Shown here in pieces: positions 55,401 through 64,000 of a stretch of DNA of 64,000 nucleotides (positions are counted from its first letter, which is position 1; the number at the start of each line of letters is the position of its first letter). The stretch spans positions 124,001 through 188,000 of the forward strand of contig CAADRB010000083.1 in assembly GCA_900708905.1 (NCBI GenBank), written 5' to 3'. The stretch comes from Hymenolepis diminuta (lineage: Eukaryota; Platyhelminthes; Cestoda; Cyclophyllidea; Hymenolepididae). A model generated the notes under the pieces. The model saw nothing but the letters and a program-made list of their open reading frames with translations. It was not told the DNA's origin and did no database searches. Made by a program: the position numbers and the translations under genes.

Positions 55401-57670
55401 ACCAATATGACTACACGAACGCATCATAAACCGATCCTAAAAAGAGCCTGGTAATTAATCAGAAGAGATTTCACGATATTATTAATTGTCTCCTTCTTTC
55501 TCAATTTTAATTAATTCTAAAATAAACTTTAGCCTTCTTTTCCTTCCTCAAATAGGTGCCAACATTTCCTATCTTGAAACATTCTGGAAAAATTGATAAA
55601 GTGAAATTGGGACAAAATTACAAAACTGGGGCCTATGAAAAACGCAGTATAGTCACCAGCGCTACGAAACGGGAAACAAGCGATGAGCGAGAGGTCATTC
55701 GAAGGATATTTGCAAGAAATCTTGCATTATCGGAAATTGCTGTGGAAAATGGTGAGCCTGATGATAACGCGGATTTCTTTCTCATTGGAGGGGATTCGAT
55801 TTTGGTAAGCAATCAATTAGTGAAATGATAAATTTTATTATTTAGGAGTTATCCTGACGCTCTAACTATTCCACCATTTATCAAATGATTTACCCGTCTA
55901 TTTATAAAAGTAGCACGCATTATATTATTCGGACAAGAGGAGGAATCTCTGTTAGTATTAAATTTCAGAAATGTATAAGGAGATTCGATTCATGGAATTT
56001 GGATTTTATTTCGTCATTACCTATCTTACAAAAGCGTGCTACCAAGTTTTTTTATTTATCAAGAGGTCCTTTGAAATGGCCATTTCAGTCAATGCTGTTC
56101 ACGAAGCCTGTTACATCAAAGACTTTCTTGTTGTCTTGGTTAATTTGCCTTAGCCATGACTTTATTTGACCTTTCTTTCTAGTTCTCCTCGTACCTGATA
56201 ACTTGAAAGACGTTTTAGATTAAGTAAATTAAGATAGACGTTACAAATTGACCTACAAACTTAGCCACAGAATTTTCCAGAAGATTCCACTTTCTAAACG
56301 TTATAGCTTTGCTAAAGCGCAATCTCTAGATTAGCCTTCTCACAGTGTTCGGGGTGTTGCTGAATGACTCCCTTACTACCATTGTGAAAAGACTGCAATA
56401 GACTATTGACTTTAAGGACGTTGCCGGTTACGGAATCCGTCACTGTTCCTTATACACTAATCGGTGATTCTAAATCGACTAAAGAAGTTTTCGAAACTCT
56501 CGAATTCAGTTGCCTATTTAATTAGGACCGATAAATATTAATATTCATCAACAACCCTAGATAATGAACAAGGTTACTTTTGAATTCCGCTGTTTCCAAC
56601 ACGTAGCCAATCTATTTTTGTGTATTCATCAACATACGTACATTCATGGCCATCTGCAAACTATACTTAGCTAGAGCCAACATTTTGCCAGTTATTTTGC
56701 ATTTTCCTGCACAAGTTAAAAAGTAGGTGTCGTTCTATTTAAGCAGTTATGTTTTGCACTTTGGGAGAATTATTTTGAATGATTTTTTTCTTATTTTAGG
56801 CGGCAGTTGTTATCTCAGAACTGCGAAAAAAAGGCTACAAGGTAAATATGAACCTTTTTACAGAGAATCAAAAAATCGGAGACCTCTTAGACGCCCTTAC
56901 TAACGTGGCTAATCCCATTGCACAATCTTCCTTAAATGGGAGTAAAGTCCCATTTATTCGAGAATTCCAACCGGGAAAAACTTTTGCTTCTGACTCAGCA
57001 CTCGACGCACAATGGAGAAATCTAATTGCCAATATACTAGCGGATTCGTTTGTGGAATTCGAACCCATGGCGATTGCGATTAATTTGAATAGGGAAACCG
57101 TCTATCAGATCGCTATCGGTAGAATGAAACAATTCGAGGTAATGCCAGGACTTCTTTTTGTCGCCGGTTTCACTTTATCTGATCCGAACGGTCCCCTGAA
57201 TGACCTCTTTCCAGAGGTTTCTGCTGTAACGTTGGGATATCCTTTACTAACTCCAGAATCGCCTGGTGTATCTGATCCTCTGTACCAAAAAATTGAAGAA
57301 GCTTTTGAGATCTGTAATTCCCGAGCCGAGAAATTAGAGGATCCTTCCAAATGCTTTAGCTCAGCAATGCTTGGAGCAAGAAGGTTAAATGCTGGAAATG
57401 ATATAATCCAACTTCTGATACTCATAGAGGAATCTCTTATCAATGGTGCTAAAAGATTGGGCTTTAATGCTATCCGATCCATAAATACATCGGTTGTAAC
57501 TAGGGTAATTGTGTACTTTTTCATTCTATATCACTTCCTAGATTATGTCTGACGAATTGGGCTATGTTCACAATTGCACTGTCAATATCGCGGAGGTATT
57601 CGGAGAAATTGGAGTGAAAACCAATCAAACGGAAATTCTAGTTGATGTGGTGACCAAAAAACTCGACTAA
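46462..57670 (+). CDS. nrps: Ebony-like nonribosomal peptide synthetase (A-T-amine-selecting), multi-exon
   Basis: Six coding exons are readable: 46484-46836, 48724-49697, 53661-54039, 55556-55804, 56800-57504 and 57542-57670. All have GT-AG borders and consistent phases, giving about 929 codons (insect Ebony is near 880). Order: adenylation (A) domain in exons 1-4, carrier (T) domain with GGDS in exon 4 into 5, and an Ebony-type C-terminal amine-selecting domain in exons 5-6. Ebony-like signatures include NRLSWQWST, FVDSFTEMFGPL, YGSTEVAGDVT and PISNTEIYVV. By family knowledge the A domain activates beta-alanine with ATP, loads it on the phosphopantetheinylated T domain, and the C-terminal domain joins it to an amine. 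Schistosome NRPS makes beta-alanyl-tryptamine; insect Ebony makes beta-alanyl-dopamine and -histamine. The amine used here is not known. The start is uncertain: 46462 is an in-frame ATG, but a strong acceptor (ttttcaattag) at 46483 suggests an upstream exon. Motif A2 is missing between exons 1 and 2. An alternative is AASDH, but the Ebony-type core motifs and C-terminus fit better. Confidence 0.88.
46484..46836 (+). CDS. nrps: NRPS exon 1 of those seen: N-terminus of adenylation domain
   Basis: Acceptor tag ends at 46483 and the donor gtacgc starts at 46837. The exon enters with two bases of a codon and ends in phase 0 (…RVYIQ). It carries the usual start of an adenylation domain: NTAVISF followed by EEISFAELHSRVMKLASVL, matching the 'Y.QMNERANRAARLL' region of Ebony. 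The residues before this are not conserved. If the 46462 ATG is used without an intron, the protein starts MVFYFQLDPDVS; otherwise a first exon lies upstream and was not identified. Confidence 0.75.
48724..49697 (+). CDS. nrps: NRPS exon 2: adenylation core (motifs A3-A5)
   Basis: Acceptor ttttag ends at 48723; donor AAAAA/gtaagt is at 49698 (exit phase 2). It opens in phase 0 with a stretch ending TYIPMDSNLPKDRI, matching Ebony's AYLPIDPSFPANRI. The A3 loop is at 48976-49011 (TSGSTSPIPKGV, one residue longer than TSGSTGxPKGV). The A4 region FVDSFTE has its Asp, expected to hold the substrate amino group, at codon 49123-49125. A5 is YGSTEVAGD at 49435-49461. This exon gives the strongest link to Ebony rather than to other acyl-adenylate enzymes. 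Confidence 0.92.
50192..50706 (-). mobile_element. Solo LTR inside NRPS intron 2
   Basis: It matches the gypsy LTR at 36803-37250 from end to end with many substitutions and some extra sequence. On the element strand it begins TGACTCTATG and ends near CCCCCAATA. No gag or pol sequence adjoins it, so it is most simply a solo LTR left by LTR-LTR recombination. It lies in the intron between NRPS exons 2 and 3 (49698-53660), antisense to the gene. Confidence 0.7.
52675..52900 (+). repeat. tRNA-like SINE fragment in NRPS intron 2
   Basis: gcatcggcagcgcactgatc followed by ctgttcgatccccatcgg gives box-A-like and box-B-like words at tRNA spacing, in a GC-rich island inside the intron. A 93-codon open frame (52581-52862) crosses it and is taken as chance. 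Confidence 0.5.
53661..54039 (+). CDS. nrps: NRPS exon 3: adenylation motifs A7-A8
   Basis: Acceptor ttatag ends at 53660; donor gtaagt is at 54040. The first base completes a Lys codon begun in exon 2. Exon 3 holds TGDIGF (from 53725, motif A7, hinge Asp) and GRVDDVVKVNG (53776-53808, motif A8), then the small C-terminal subdomain, ending …HVIFVE in phase 0. The A8 tail, usually RIELGEIE, reads VKISVGNVD, so its acidic positions are not kept. Confidence 0.9.
54281..54480 (+). repeat. SINE-like copy in NRPS intron 3
   Basis: It starts ataactctcaagtccattta, shared with 33070-33100 and 63887-63920. It continues with gaggagtggcctcataaagc and agctcgaattctgccgcc, which read like box A and box B of a tRNA-type promoter. 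GC-rich against its flanks. Confidence 0.55.
55556..55804 (+). CDS. nrps: NRPS exon 4: catalytic A10 lysine and carrier-domain serine
   Basis: Acceptor aaatag ends at 55555; donor gtaagc is at 55805; both phases are 0. It begins VPTFPILKHSGKIDK, matching Ebony VPLLVNGKVDR; the A10 lysine codon is 55589-55591. The carrier domain follows, with DNADFFLIGGDSIL. The phosphopantetheine-attachment serine is codon 55796-55798 (GGDS; Ebony has GGNS). One exon therefore joins the end of the A domain to the T-domain active site. Confidence 0.92.
56800..57504 (+). CDS. nrps: NRPS exon 5: end of carrier domain and amine-selecting domain
   Basis: Acceptor attttag ends at 56799; donor gtaatt is at 57505. 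It opens AAVVISELRKKGYKV, matching 'TVTLLREKGYNI' of Ebony (last helix of the T domain). About 200 residues follow that align only loosely with the GNAT-like C-terminal domain of Ebony that recruits the amine. Visible points are the block with ALDAQWRNLIANILADSF near 56992-57045 and a helical block with EEAFEICNSRAEKLEDPSK. Low conservation here is expected because this domain sets amine choice. Confidence 0.85.
57542..57670 (+). CDS. nrps: NRPS exon 6: C-terminal end
   Basis: After a 37-nt intron (57505-57541) the frame resumes IMSDELGYVHNCTVNIAEVF and ends …VTKKLD with TAA at 57668-57670. The pattern fits the final residues of Ebony (QQLADVYHYKTLLNFQVNEY), so the reading frame is complete at its 3' end. 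It is the only short intron in this gene; the others are 1.0-4.0 kb. Confidence 0.85.
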   Translation: MMSDELGYVHNCTVNIAEVFGEIGVKTNQTEILVDVVTKKLD

Positions 57671-57770
57671 ACAAATGATTCTATTTATTTTATTCTGGAC
57701 CAAATGATAATAATTTCTATCTGATCTGTATTATTGAACTCAAATTGCATTTTCCAAACCAATTTAACAC

Positions 57771-57776
57771 AATAAA
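57771..57776 (+). terminator. Likely polyadenylation signal of the NRPS gene
   Basis: AATAAA lies 100 bases after the NRPS stop codon, in AT-rich sequence. It is the first canonical signal on that strand after the stop. Position and sequence support it; cleavage is not shown. Confidence 0.55.
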
Positions 57777-58205
57777 TTCTACTTACAAACCATACTAAAT
57801 GCTGTAATCGTTATTGAAACTTGAACCCTCTATTGCAATTTTAAATAATAAATATGGCTAACTTAATAACATAACATTTTGAACGCTTAAATGTTATTAA
57901 GTAGTACTAATGCCTTATTTAGATCATCGAAATAATTATAACCTACGCTCAGACTCATTAATTTTGATTAACTTTATATAGCGATGTAGTATTTTCTGCC
58001 TTCGTGGTATGAATCTTTGTAACCGCACGCACTTCGTAAGCTCTAGGTAATATTATGACCGCGGTTCTGGTCTCCCAGTGTCGGAACACACGATAACCTC
58101 CATTTCCCCTGTCATCATGTGCATCTAATTTGTCTGTCTAATCAGATGTAATTAACATAGCATAATTTGATGTAATCTCGCTATGACGTGTTCTCATTGC
58201 ATTCT

Positions 58206-58889
58206 NNNNNNNNNNNNNNNNNNNNNNNNNNNNNNNNNNNNNNNNNNNNNNNNNNNNNNNNNNNNNNNNNNNNNNNNNNNNNNNNNNNNNNNNNNNNNNN
58301 NNNNNNNNNNNNNNNNNNNNNNNNNNNNNNNNNNNNNNNNNNNNNNNNNNNNNNNNNNNNNNNNNNNNNNNNNNNNNNNNNNNNNNNNNNNNNNNNNNNN
58401 NNNNNNNNNNNNNNNNNNNNNNNNNNNNNNNNNNNNNNNNNNNNNNNNNNNNNNNNNNNNNNNNNNNNNNNNNNNNNNNNNNNNNNNNNNNNNNNNNNNN
58501 NNNNNNNNNNNNNNNNNNNNNNNNNNNNNNNNNNNNNNNNNNNNNNNNNNNNNNNNNNNNNNNNNNNNNNNNNNNNNNNNNNNNNNNNNNNNNNNNNNNN
58601 NNNNNNNNNNNNNNNNNNNNNNNNNNNNNNNNNNNNNNNNNNNNNNNNNNNNNNNNNNNNNNNNNNNNNNNNNNNNNNNNNNNNNNNNNNNNNNNNNNNN
58701 NNNNNNNNNNNNNNNNNNNNNNNNNNNNNNNNNNNNNNNNNNNNNNNNNNNNNNNNNNNNNNNNNNNNNNNNNNNNNNNNNNNNNNNNNNNNNNNNNNNN
58801 NNNNNNNNNNNNNNNNNNNNNNNNNNNNNNNNNNNNNNNNNNNNNNNNNNNNNNNNNNNNNNNNNNNNNNNNNNNNNNNNNNNNNNNNN
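58206..58889. other. Assembly gap (684 N)
   Basis: Unresolved bases between the NRPS gene and the R1 repeat. Long open frames that cross it are artefacts of the Ns. Confidence 1.
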
Positions 58890-59337
58890 CCTTTTCCGAG
58901 CGATCCAATTTACATTACAGCCGTAAATATAGTATAAATCGACCTATCAATTCGAAAATCTGAGAACAGCCGAGTGTTAACAGGGGGTTTTATTGCGATA
59001 GGGTGGTTAGGGTAGTTAATCGTGGGCTAGCTTGAGATAACAGTTAAAGTTGGGCTTGTGCACGTAGACAAATAGTGATTATGGAGGCCGAGTATCGAGG
59101 GAGTAAGTCATGCTAAGCTAGCACCCTGGTTTCTAGCCTATTCTAATCGTTCAGGCCTTTTTTCACTTTTTCACGGGTTGGCATCCCATTGGCTGATTGT
59201 TCCTCGATAGCCTTCGTTGGTTCTATCCGTGGAGTGGCTTGTAATTGGTATATGAAAAGAGAGGGGAAGATGATAGTTACTTTGTATTTAGTTTCGGTGT
59301 ACCTTACAAAATGTGAGTCTTATTTTGATATGGTGAT

Positions 59338-59674
59338 TTTATAATAACGTTGAGTCTATCGTTGCCATAACGATCGAATAGATAGAATAAGTTAAGTCCC
59401 TCATGTCGTCAGATCAGTTCGGAGTTGACAGGCAAGCCATCCTAATTTATTAATAAGTAAATTAGGTTTATATACAAAACATTCCTTTGTTAGAAGTCAG
59501 TCATGTCTCATTGTTGGTGTCTCGACGTGATGATCAACTTCTGCTTAGGTATCTATGTACAAACACGCAGGCAAACATCGGGACCACCTGTGGACACTAT
59601 AGTGGAGATCTTATCGCCAGTCAATCATTTCTATTCGCCAGATGTTGATAGACATCTGCTGGCTATAGCAGGTT
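59338..59674 (+). repeat. Dispersed repeat family R1, copy 2
   Basis: Aligns along its length with 28733-29065 at roughly 85% by eye. The preceding 250 bases (59090-59337) are also GC-richer than usual and carry CCAAT-type words (cccattggctgattg), so the full element may begin upstream, towards the assembly gap. Confidence 0.85.
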
Positions 59675-61484
59675 TGGGTCATTTTGTATTGTGGTATTGT
59701 TAGGTTGTATTTGTAACTAGTGCAATTTCTTAGCGTCGATTACGGTATCCTACAGAGAAGAACAGATCATAACGATAAACATAGCTGAGAGAAATAAGTT
59801 GGGTCCGGTCAATCCAGACTTAAGTTCAACTTACTCAGCAACTGATTTGTTTTTATTCGAAGAAATTAAAGTAAAGACTTTAAGTATTTATTAATTATAT
59901 TATTTTTTTAAGTTTTACACAATTGCTAAAATACAGTAAAATTGTGGGTCGTTGATTGGCATAATTTGGAGTAAATAGAGAAAGTTTGCTTATGCCTATA
60001 GCAAAAATGAAATAAATTATTCTCTGAAATAAATTTAATGGAGGTTTGATTAAAAGTTGCAATTGAAATGGCGCGATAAAACTGAACCGCCACTATTCTG
60101 AGTTGAGAGTGACTTAAATAAGCCCTTATTAAGACCCATGGTACAAATATTTCTAGATGATGTAAAAAGGGATTGTATTAGTCCTTTACAGGGTAGCCAA
60201 TTTGTTGTGGCAGAGTCGCCAGGTTGTAGAGGGCCACCAGATTGTTGAGGGTCACCAGTATGTAGCGGCAGATGGCTAACAGTAAATGAAAGAAAAAGAA
60301 CACCAAGGATTACATTGACCAGATTGTATTGAACAAAACTCGGTACAGAGTCTCAAGGAAAAATAGAGAACTGGAGGAGAAAGCTTGAGCTATGGAAGAG
60401 GCGTTGGACGAGCTAGGGTCCCTTGGTGTTTGTCCGTTTGTGTATCTGATGGAGGCCATTTATAATCGACATTACTATAAAGACAAGATAATCAAATTTA
60501 GTGATGATTAGAGAGTATGTAAGATAAATATTATGGAGAAGAAAGATTCATCCTGAAGGATTAAGGTCCACAGATGGACCAAAACAATAATGAGTATGAC
60601 GATGAGAGGAAGAGACCATCTTGCCACAATGGCCACTAACCCCTCACATTAATCTGAATGACCTATTTGATTTAATGCTGGCCACTTATATTCCAACCAT
60701 AACCTACTTCCAATTCTGCAATAGCATATATATGCTGCCCCACAAAGTGGAAAAATCAAGAAAGTCACATAACTGCATCTCTAATATTTTGGCAGAAATT
60801 TTCAGTTTTCAGATAAGCTTAAAGGCAAAAAAATATCTTCAATAAAGTACAGATAATTATTAGTAATGCTTTATTTCCTAAAATTTTATTTTACGAACTA
60901 TAGAGCAATGCCAAATGAGCAAAGGACAAATGTAATAATCAAATTTTAGTCTGATCAGTTTTGTAGTAGAATATGTTTGAAAGTGTTCATATGAATTTTC
61001 TTTAAAGAAAACGATAAATCAGAATATTAGGTTAGGGAGAATTTTTTCTGTTACGTACACAATCTAGATAGAGGTAAATGAAGATTACAAAAGACAAAAA
61101 TTCTCTCAACCTTAAGAGTTATTCAGCGGATTAAATTTTTAGCGGAAACAAAACACAAGCACTACAATGAATAAGAAAAAGCATTCTCTAAAATTGAAAT
61201 TTTGGACGTAATTTTTGACTTAATAAGTTATACTTACTGATTCAAGAGTAAAGGCCTAATTGTTTCACTATCAATCATATAAAATAAAAAAATTTTGGCT
61301 ATATTATATTCAGAGTCTCTTTATTTTATGTTTGTTAATTAACCTTTATTTTATTTTAATTGACCGGATATCTCTTCCCACGTTTGAAATTTCAGGTTCT
61401 ACAAAAATATTTTGTTGATGTTTTTTTCTTTGTGTATTACGCAGCTGTATTTTGACTAAACTTTATTTTACTTAATATTAAAAC
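59675..61484. other. Intergenic region before COPS4
   Basis: Holds the tandem units at 60197-60275 and a purine-rich patch (60280-60420). The last 600 bases are AT-rich and include the presumed COPS4 promoter. No gene seen. Confidence 0.6.
60197..60275 (+). repeat. Four short imperfect tandem units
   Basis: Units begin at 60197, 60219, 60237 and 60255 (22, 18, 18 and 21 bases). The two middle ones are ccaggttgtagagggcca and ccagattgttgagggtca. No open frame is kept through the array. Confidence 0.7.
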
Positions 61485-63132
61485 ATGATTGTTGATACTG
61501 AAATTGAGATTCGAATGGTTGAAATTTTGAACTCTAAAGAAGTCAATGAAGCTCTCGATAGGTAGCTATATATTGTTCTCCAGCTAGCTTTTGTTCTCAG
61601 TTTTAACGTTGTTCTTGCTCAAATATCTGATCTGCCACCTAATTACTTTACTGAGGTTGCAGCAACCTTTGCTGATATGAGTAGGTTTATTTGTTTTTTA
61701 TTTTGCAATAGTTTCTCAGGGTTCTGTAACTCTCGTTGTCTCTCGAAGAATTGGTAGAAGATTGACTGAATTTGTTGACAGCTTTTCTGACGATAATTTA
61801 GTAATTGAAACTCTTCAGGAAATGCTCTATCGTCTGCAACCCCGTGCCATTGCTTTTGAATATGAGGTATTCCTTAACGGAATTTTTGTTAATAATCTCT
61901 TTAGTTGGCATATTTAAGGGATCGACTTGCTCAGCGGCTAATGAAAGTTGGCAAAGTGAAGGAGGCCGTCGAGATGTTACGTGCTATTCCCGTTGACAGT
62001 CATGCTCGGTAATGTTCTTGACGTGTTTTTTTTTTCATTTATCGATTAGTGGTTATTCAGATGAGTACAAGCTCCAAATCTGTGCTCGCTTAACTGAGTG
62101 TCTAACTATACTAAAGGATTTTGAGTGCATCGAAAACGTTCTTAATCAGGTTTCTAAAATGCTACCTAGCTGTACAGATGAAGACCTAAAGATGAAATTC
62201 AAGGTTTGTTTGTTTCTAAGGTTGATAAATTTAATATTTCTTTCTCCTTTTAGATTGCTCAGGCTTTACTTTTAGATTCAAAGCAAAAGTTTCTAGAAGC
62301 TGGACAGAGATATATAGAGCTGTCCATTCGCTTCCGAGGTGTTTCAACGGAAACTCAGAGGACAGAATTCCTTGAACATGCTCTAATCTCCACCATTTTA
62401 GGTGGAGCAAGTCAACAACGAGCGCGACTTTTAACATTTCTTTACAGAGATGATCGTTGTCGTGCCCTTAAGGCTTACCCTGTCCTCGAGAAAATGTAAG
62501 AATGTGATGTAAGGTGATTGTTTTCACTAGGTATAATCAGAGGTTAATTAGTCGTGAATGTATAGGGAGTCTGCGACCTCTAATTATTCAATACTACGCT
62601 GATTTGTTCGGTGGTGAAAATGGGCAAAAATTGGATGCTGTTTTAGAGCGGGTTGTTGTTGAGCACAATATGATTGCTGCCAGCAAAGTTTACTGCAATA
62701 TTACCCTGAAGAATCTTGCGGAATTATTGGAAATTGAAACAGATCAAGTAAGCTGTGCTTGTTAGATGCGTGTATGTTTATGCTTTAATATATTTTTTTC
62801 CCATGTGTACTCACTTCAGGCTGAATCGATTGCTGCCCAAATGATCGAAGAGGAAAGATTGGATGCTCTTATCGATCAAATTGATGGACTGATTTTCTTT
62901 GAGAGTAGGTGTTTTTAAAATAACCTCTTGTTTCTCCATCCTTGTATACCACAAGTACATCGTTTTTTTCTCTCATTTTACTTTAGGAGATAATGTGAAT
63001 ACAGTGACGTCGAGTATTCGAACCCAGAATTTGTGGACTTCATTAAATCAGATTCTGGAGAATATTGAAGCTGATCATCCCAAATGGATTGCTGAAAGAA
63101 CCGAAAATGGTCGTGTTAGAGAGAACTGTTAG
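61485..63132 (+). CDS. COPS4: COP9 signalosome subunit 4, complete, nine exons
   Basis: Exons: 61485-61561, 61601-61680, 61712-61866, 61905-62008, 62050-62203, 62254-62495, 62531-62747, 62820-62904 and 62987-63132. They total 1260 nt, 419 residues plus stop (human CSN4 is 406). All introns are GT-AG and tiny: 39, 31, 38, 41, 50, 35, 72 and 82 nt. Matches run from end to end: GSVTLVVSRR, LQPRAIAFEYE, LEKMYNQRLI, RVVVEHNMIAASKVYCNIT, LAELLEI and IDQIDGLIFFE all match CSN4. The N-terminal half is helical-repeat; the PCI/winged-helix part covers roughly the last 200 residues. CSN4 is a scaffold subunit of the COP9 signalosome, which removes NEDD8 from cullins and regulates cullin-RING ubiquitin ligases in nucleus and cytoplasm. 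The start ATG gives an N-terminus collinear with human. It lies about 3.8 kb after the NRPS gene on the same strand; no functional link is implied. Confidence 0.95.
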
Positions 63133-63564
63133 CTCATATAATTTGTGTTTGAAATTTGTACAATCTCATGTTGCTTTTGAGTTCATAATAACTTGTTTTG
63201 GCTTTAAGATCTATTATCAGGTATGTTTTACGTTTGGAGGAAAATGTCTTTCAGTATTTTTCTCTAATAGAAGAAAGAAGTTACAGTTGCAGAGAGAAAC
63301 TAATTAGCAATTAGTTAAATAAGAATGATCCTCATCATTGGAAAATTTTACTGTTAACCGCGTCTGGATGCTTTCCTACGATAAAAAAATTATTATTCAA
63401 TCTAAGCAGTCTGTCAAGTTAAGAATGTTAGCTCTTACCTCTGTCATTCTGCTTTCTTAGCCTTTGGAAGAAAGCAAAATGACTCAGGTGGCAAGACATC
63501 CTCATAATTGAGGAAGACGCGATTAAGCACTGTGAATCGTTGGCAAGAATTTGCTCAGTAATTC

Positions 63565-63570
63565 AATAAA
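63565..63570 (+). terminator. Possible polyadenylation signal of COPS4
   Basis: AATAAA 433 bases after the COPS4 stop; no nearer canonical signal was noticed. The distance makes this tentative. Confidence 0.3.
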
Positions 63571-63886
63571 TGAATATATCCATTTAAAATTTGGGATGCA
63601 AACTATTCGTAACACCTTAAGGACTCTAAAAGCAACAGAAGGTACGTAGAAATCTTAGTCTCAAGGCGGAATTTACCTTTTTTTTTCCCCTCATTATATA
63701 TTCAAATGTCTGTGCTTCACCTTCCCAAATCCAAAACACATGCGTTTAAAAGTAGGAAATAAATATCAAAATCTGTGGAACTACATATTGACTAGGTTGA
63801 GAAAAACTGCCATTCCGAATGTGATTATCAAATATACGTAATCATTTCTAGGGTAGCCCAAGAATCACTTTATTGTCTTCAATAAA

Positions 63887-63945
63887 TCAGTTCCTTTAGA
63901 AAAGTGATTTCCAATGTTCATCCTATGTAGAGAGTGTCATTCGTT
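63887..63945 (+). repeat. Short copy of the same SINE-like family
   Basis: The words cctttagaaaagtgatttcc, aatgttcatcctatgtagag follow the same order as in 54292-54345. Only about 60 bases are recognisable. Confidence 0.45.
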
Positions 63946-64000
63946 AACTATTCTATTTAATTAGTCCCAAAGATAAAAGACAACGATAAGGTTACATCAT

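Larger units (their letters stand above)
63133..64000. other. 3' flank of COPS4
   Basis: AT-rich, with the possible polyadenylation signal at 63565 and the short SINE-like copy near the end. No further gene is recognisable before the window ends. Confidence 0.6.

Noticed and set aside
57105..57524. 139-codon minus-strand open frame
   Set aside because: Shadow of NRPS exon 5.
58138..58937. Long open frames of about 250 codons on both strands
   Set aside because: They consist almost wholly of N bases in the assembly gap.
1..64000. CRISPR arrays, operons, Shine-Dalgarno sites, integrons, tRNA or rRNA genes
   Set aside because: None seen; the window is eukaryotic with spliced genes, and the tRNA-like words lack proper acceptor stems.

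Overview
This is a eukaryotic, low-GC, repeat-rich scaffold segment with one 684-base assembly gap. It most resembles a parasitic flatworm (schistosome, other trematode or tapeworm type). The reasons are GT-AG introns of only 30-39 nt inside conserved genes, low gene density, a decayed Ty3/gypsy element, tRNA-like SINE fragments, and an Ebony-like nonribosomal peptide synthetase related to the enzyme schistosomes use to make beta-alanyl-tryptamine. No bacterial, organellar or viral-genome features are seen. The clade is an inference; the gene identities come from motif-level reading of the translated exons.

Three protein genes can be supported. (1) On the minus strand, about 34.1-35.0 kb, an AAGAB (p34) homologue, the clathrin-adaptor assembly chaperone: four exons are readable and the last exon is not found. 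(2) On the plus strand, 46.5-57.7 kb, an Ebony-like NRPS with an adenylation domain, a carrier (thiolation) domain and an amine-selecting C-terminal domain. It has at least six exons, and its long introns hold a solo LTR and a SINE-like copy. (3) On the plus strand, 61.5-63.1 kb, a complete nine-exon COP9 signalosome subunit 4 gene (419 aa) with introns of 31-82 nt.

The rest is intergenic or repeat DNA. From 1 to 10.6 kb there is very AT-rich DNA with no gene seen. At 11.4 and 16.9 kb lie two copies of a 259-bp unit that are inverted and circularly permuted relative to each other. The 18-33 kb stretch is somewhat richer in GC and looks like decayed mobile DNA. A pseudogenised Ty3/gypsy element on the minus strand fills about 36.8-41.0 kb, with one LTR kept on its 3' side and a related solo LTR at 50.2-50.7 kb. 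At least three dispersed repeat families recur through the window.

The most interesting element is the NRPS gene. In insects Ebony joins beta-alanine to biogenic amines; in schistosomes the related NRPS makes a male pheromone that drives female maturation. The copy here keeps the beta-alanine-type adenylation, carrier-serine and amine-domain framework. It also has a one-residue insertion in the adenylation A3 loop, a weak A6 motif, and an apparently missing small exon for motif A2.
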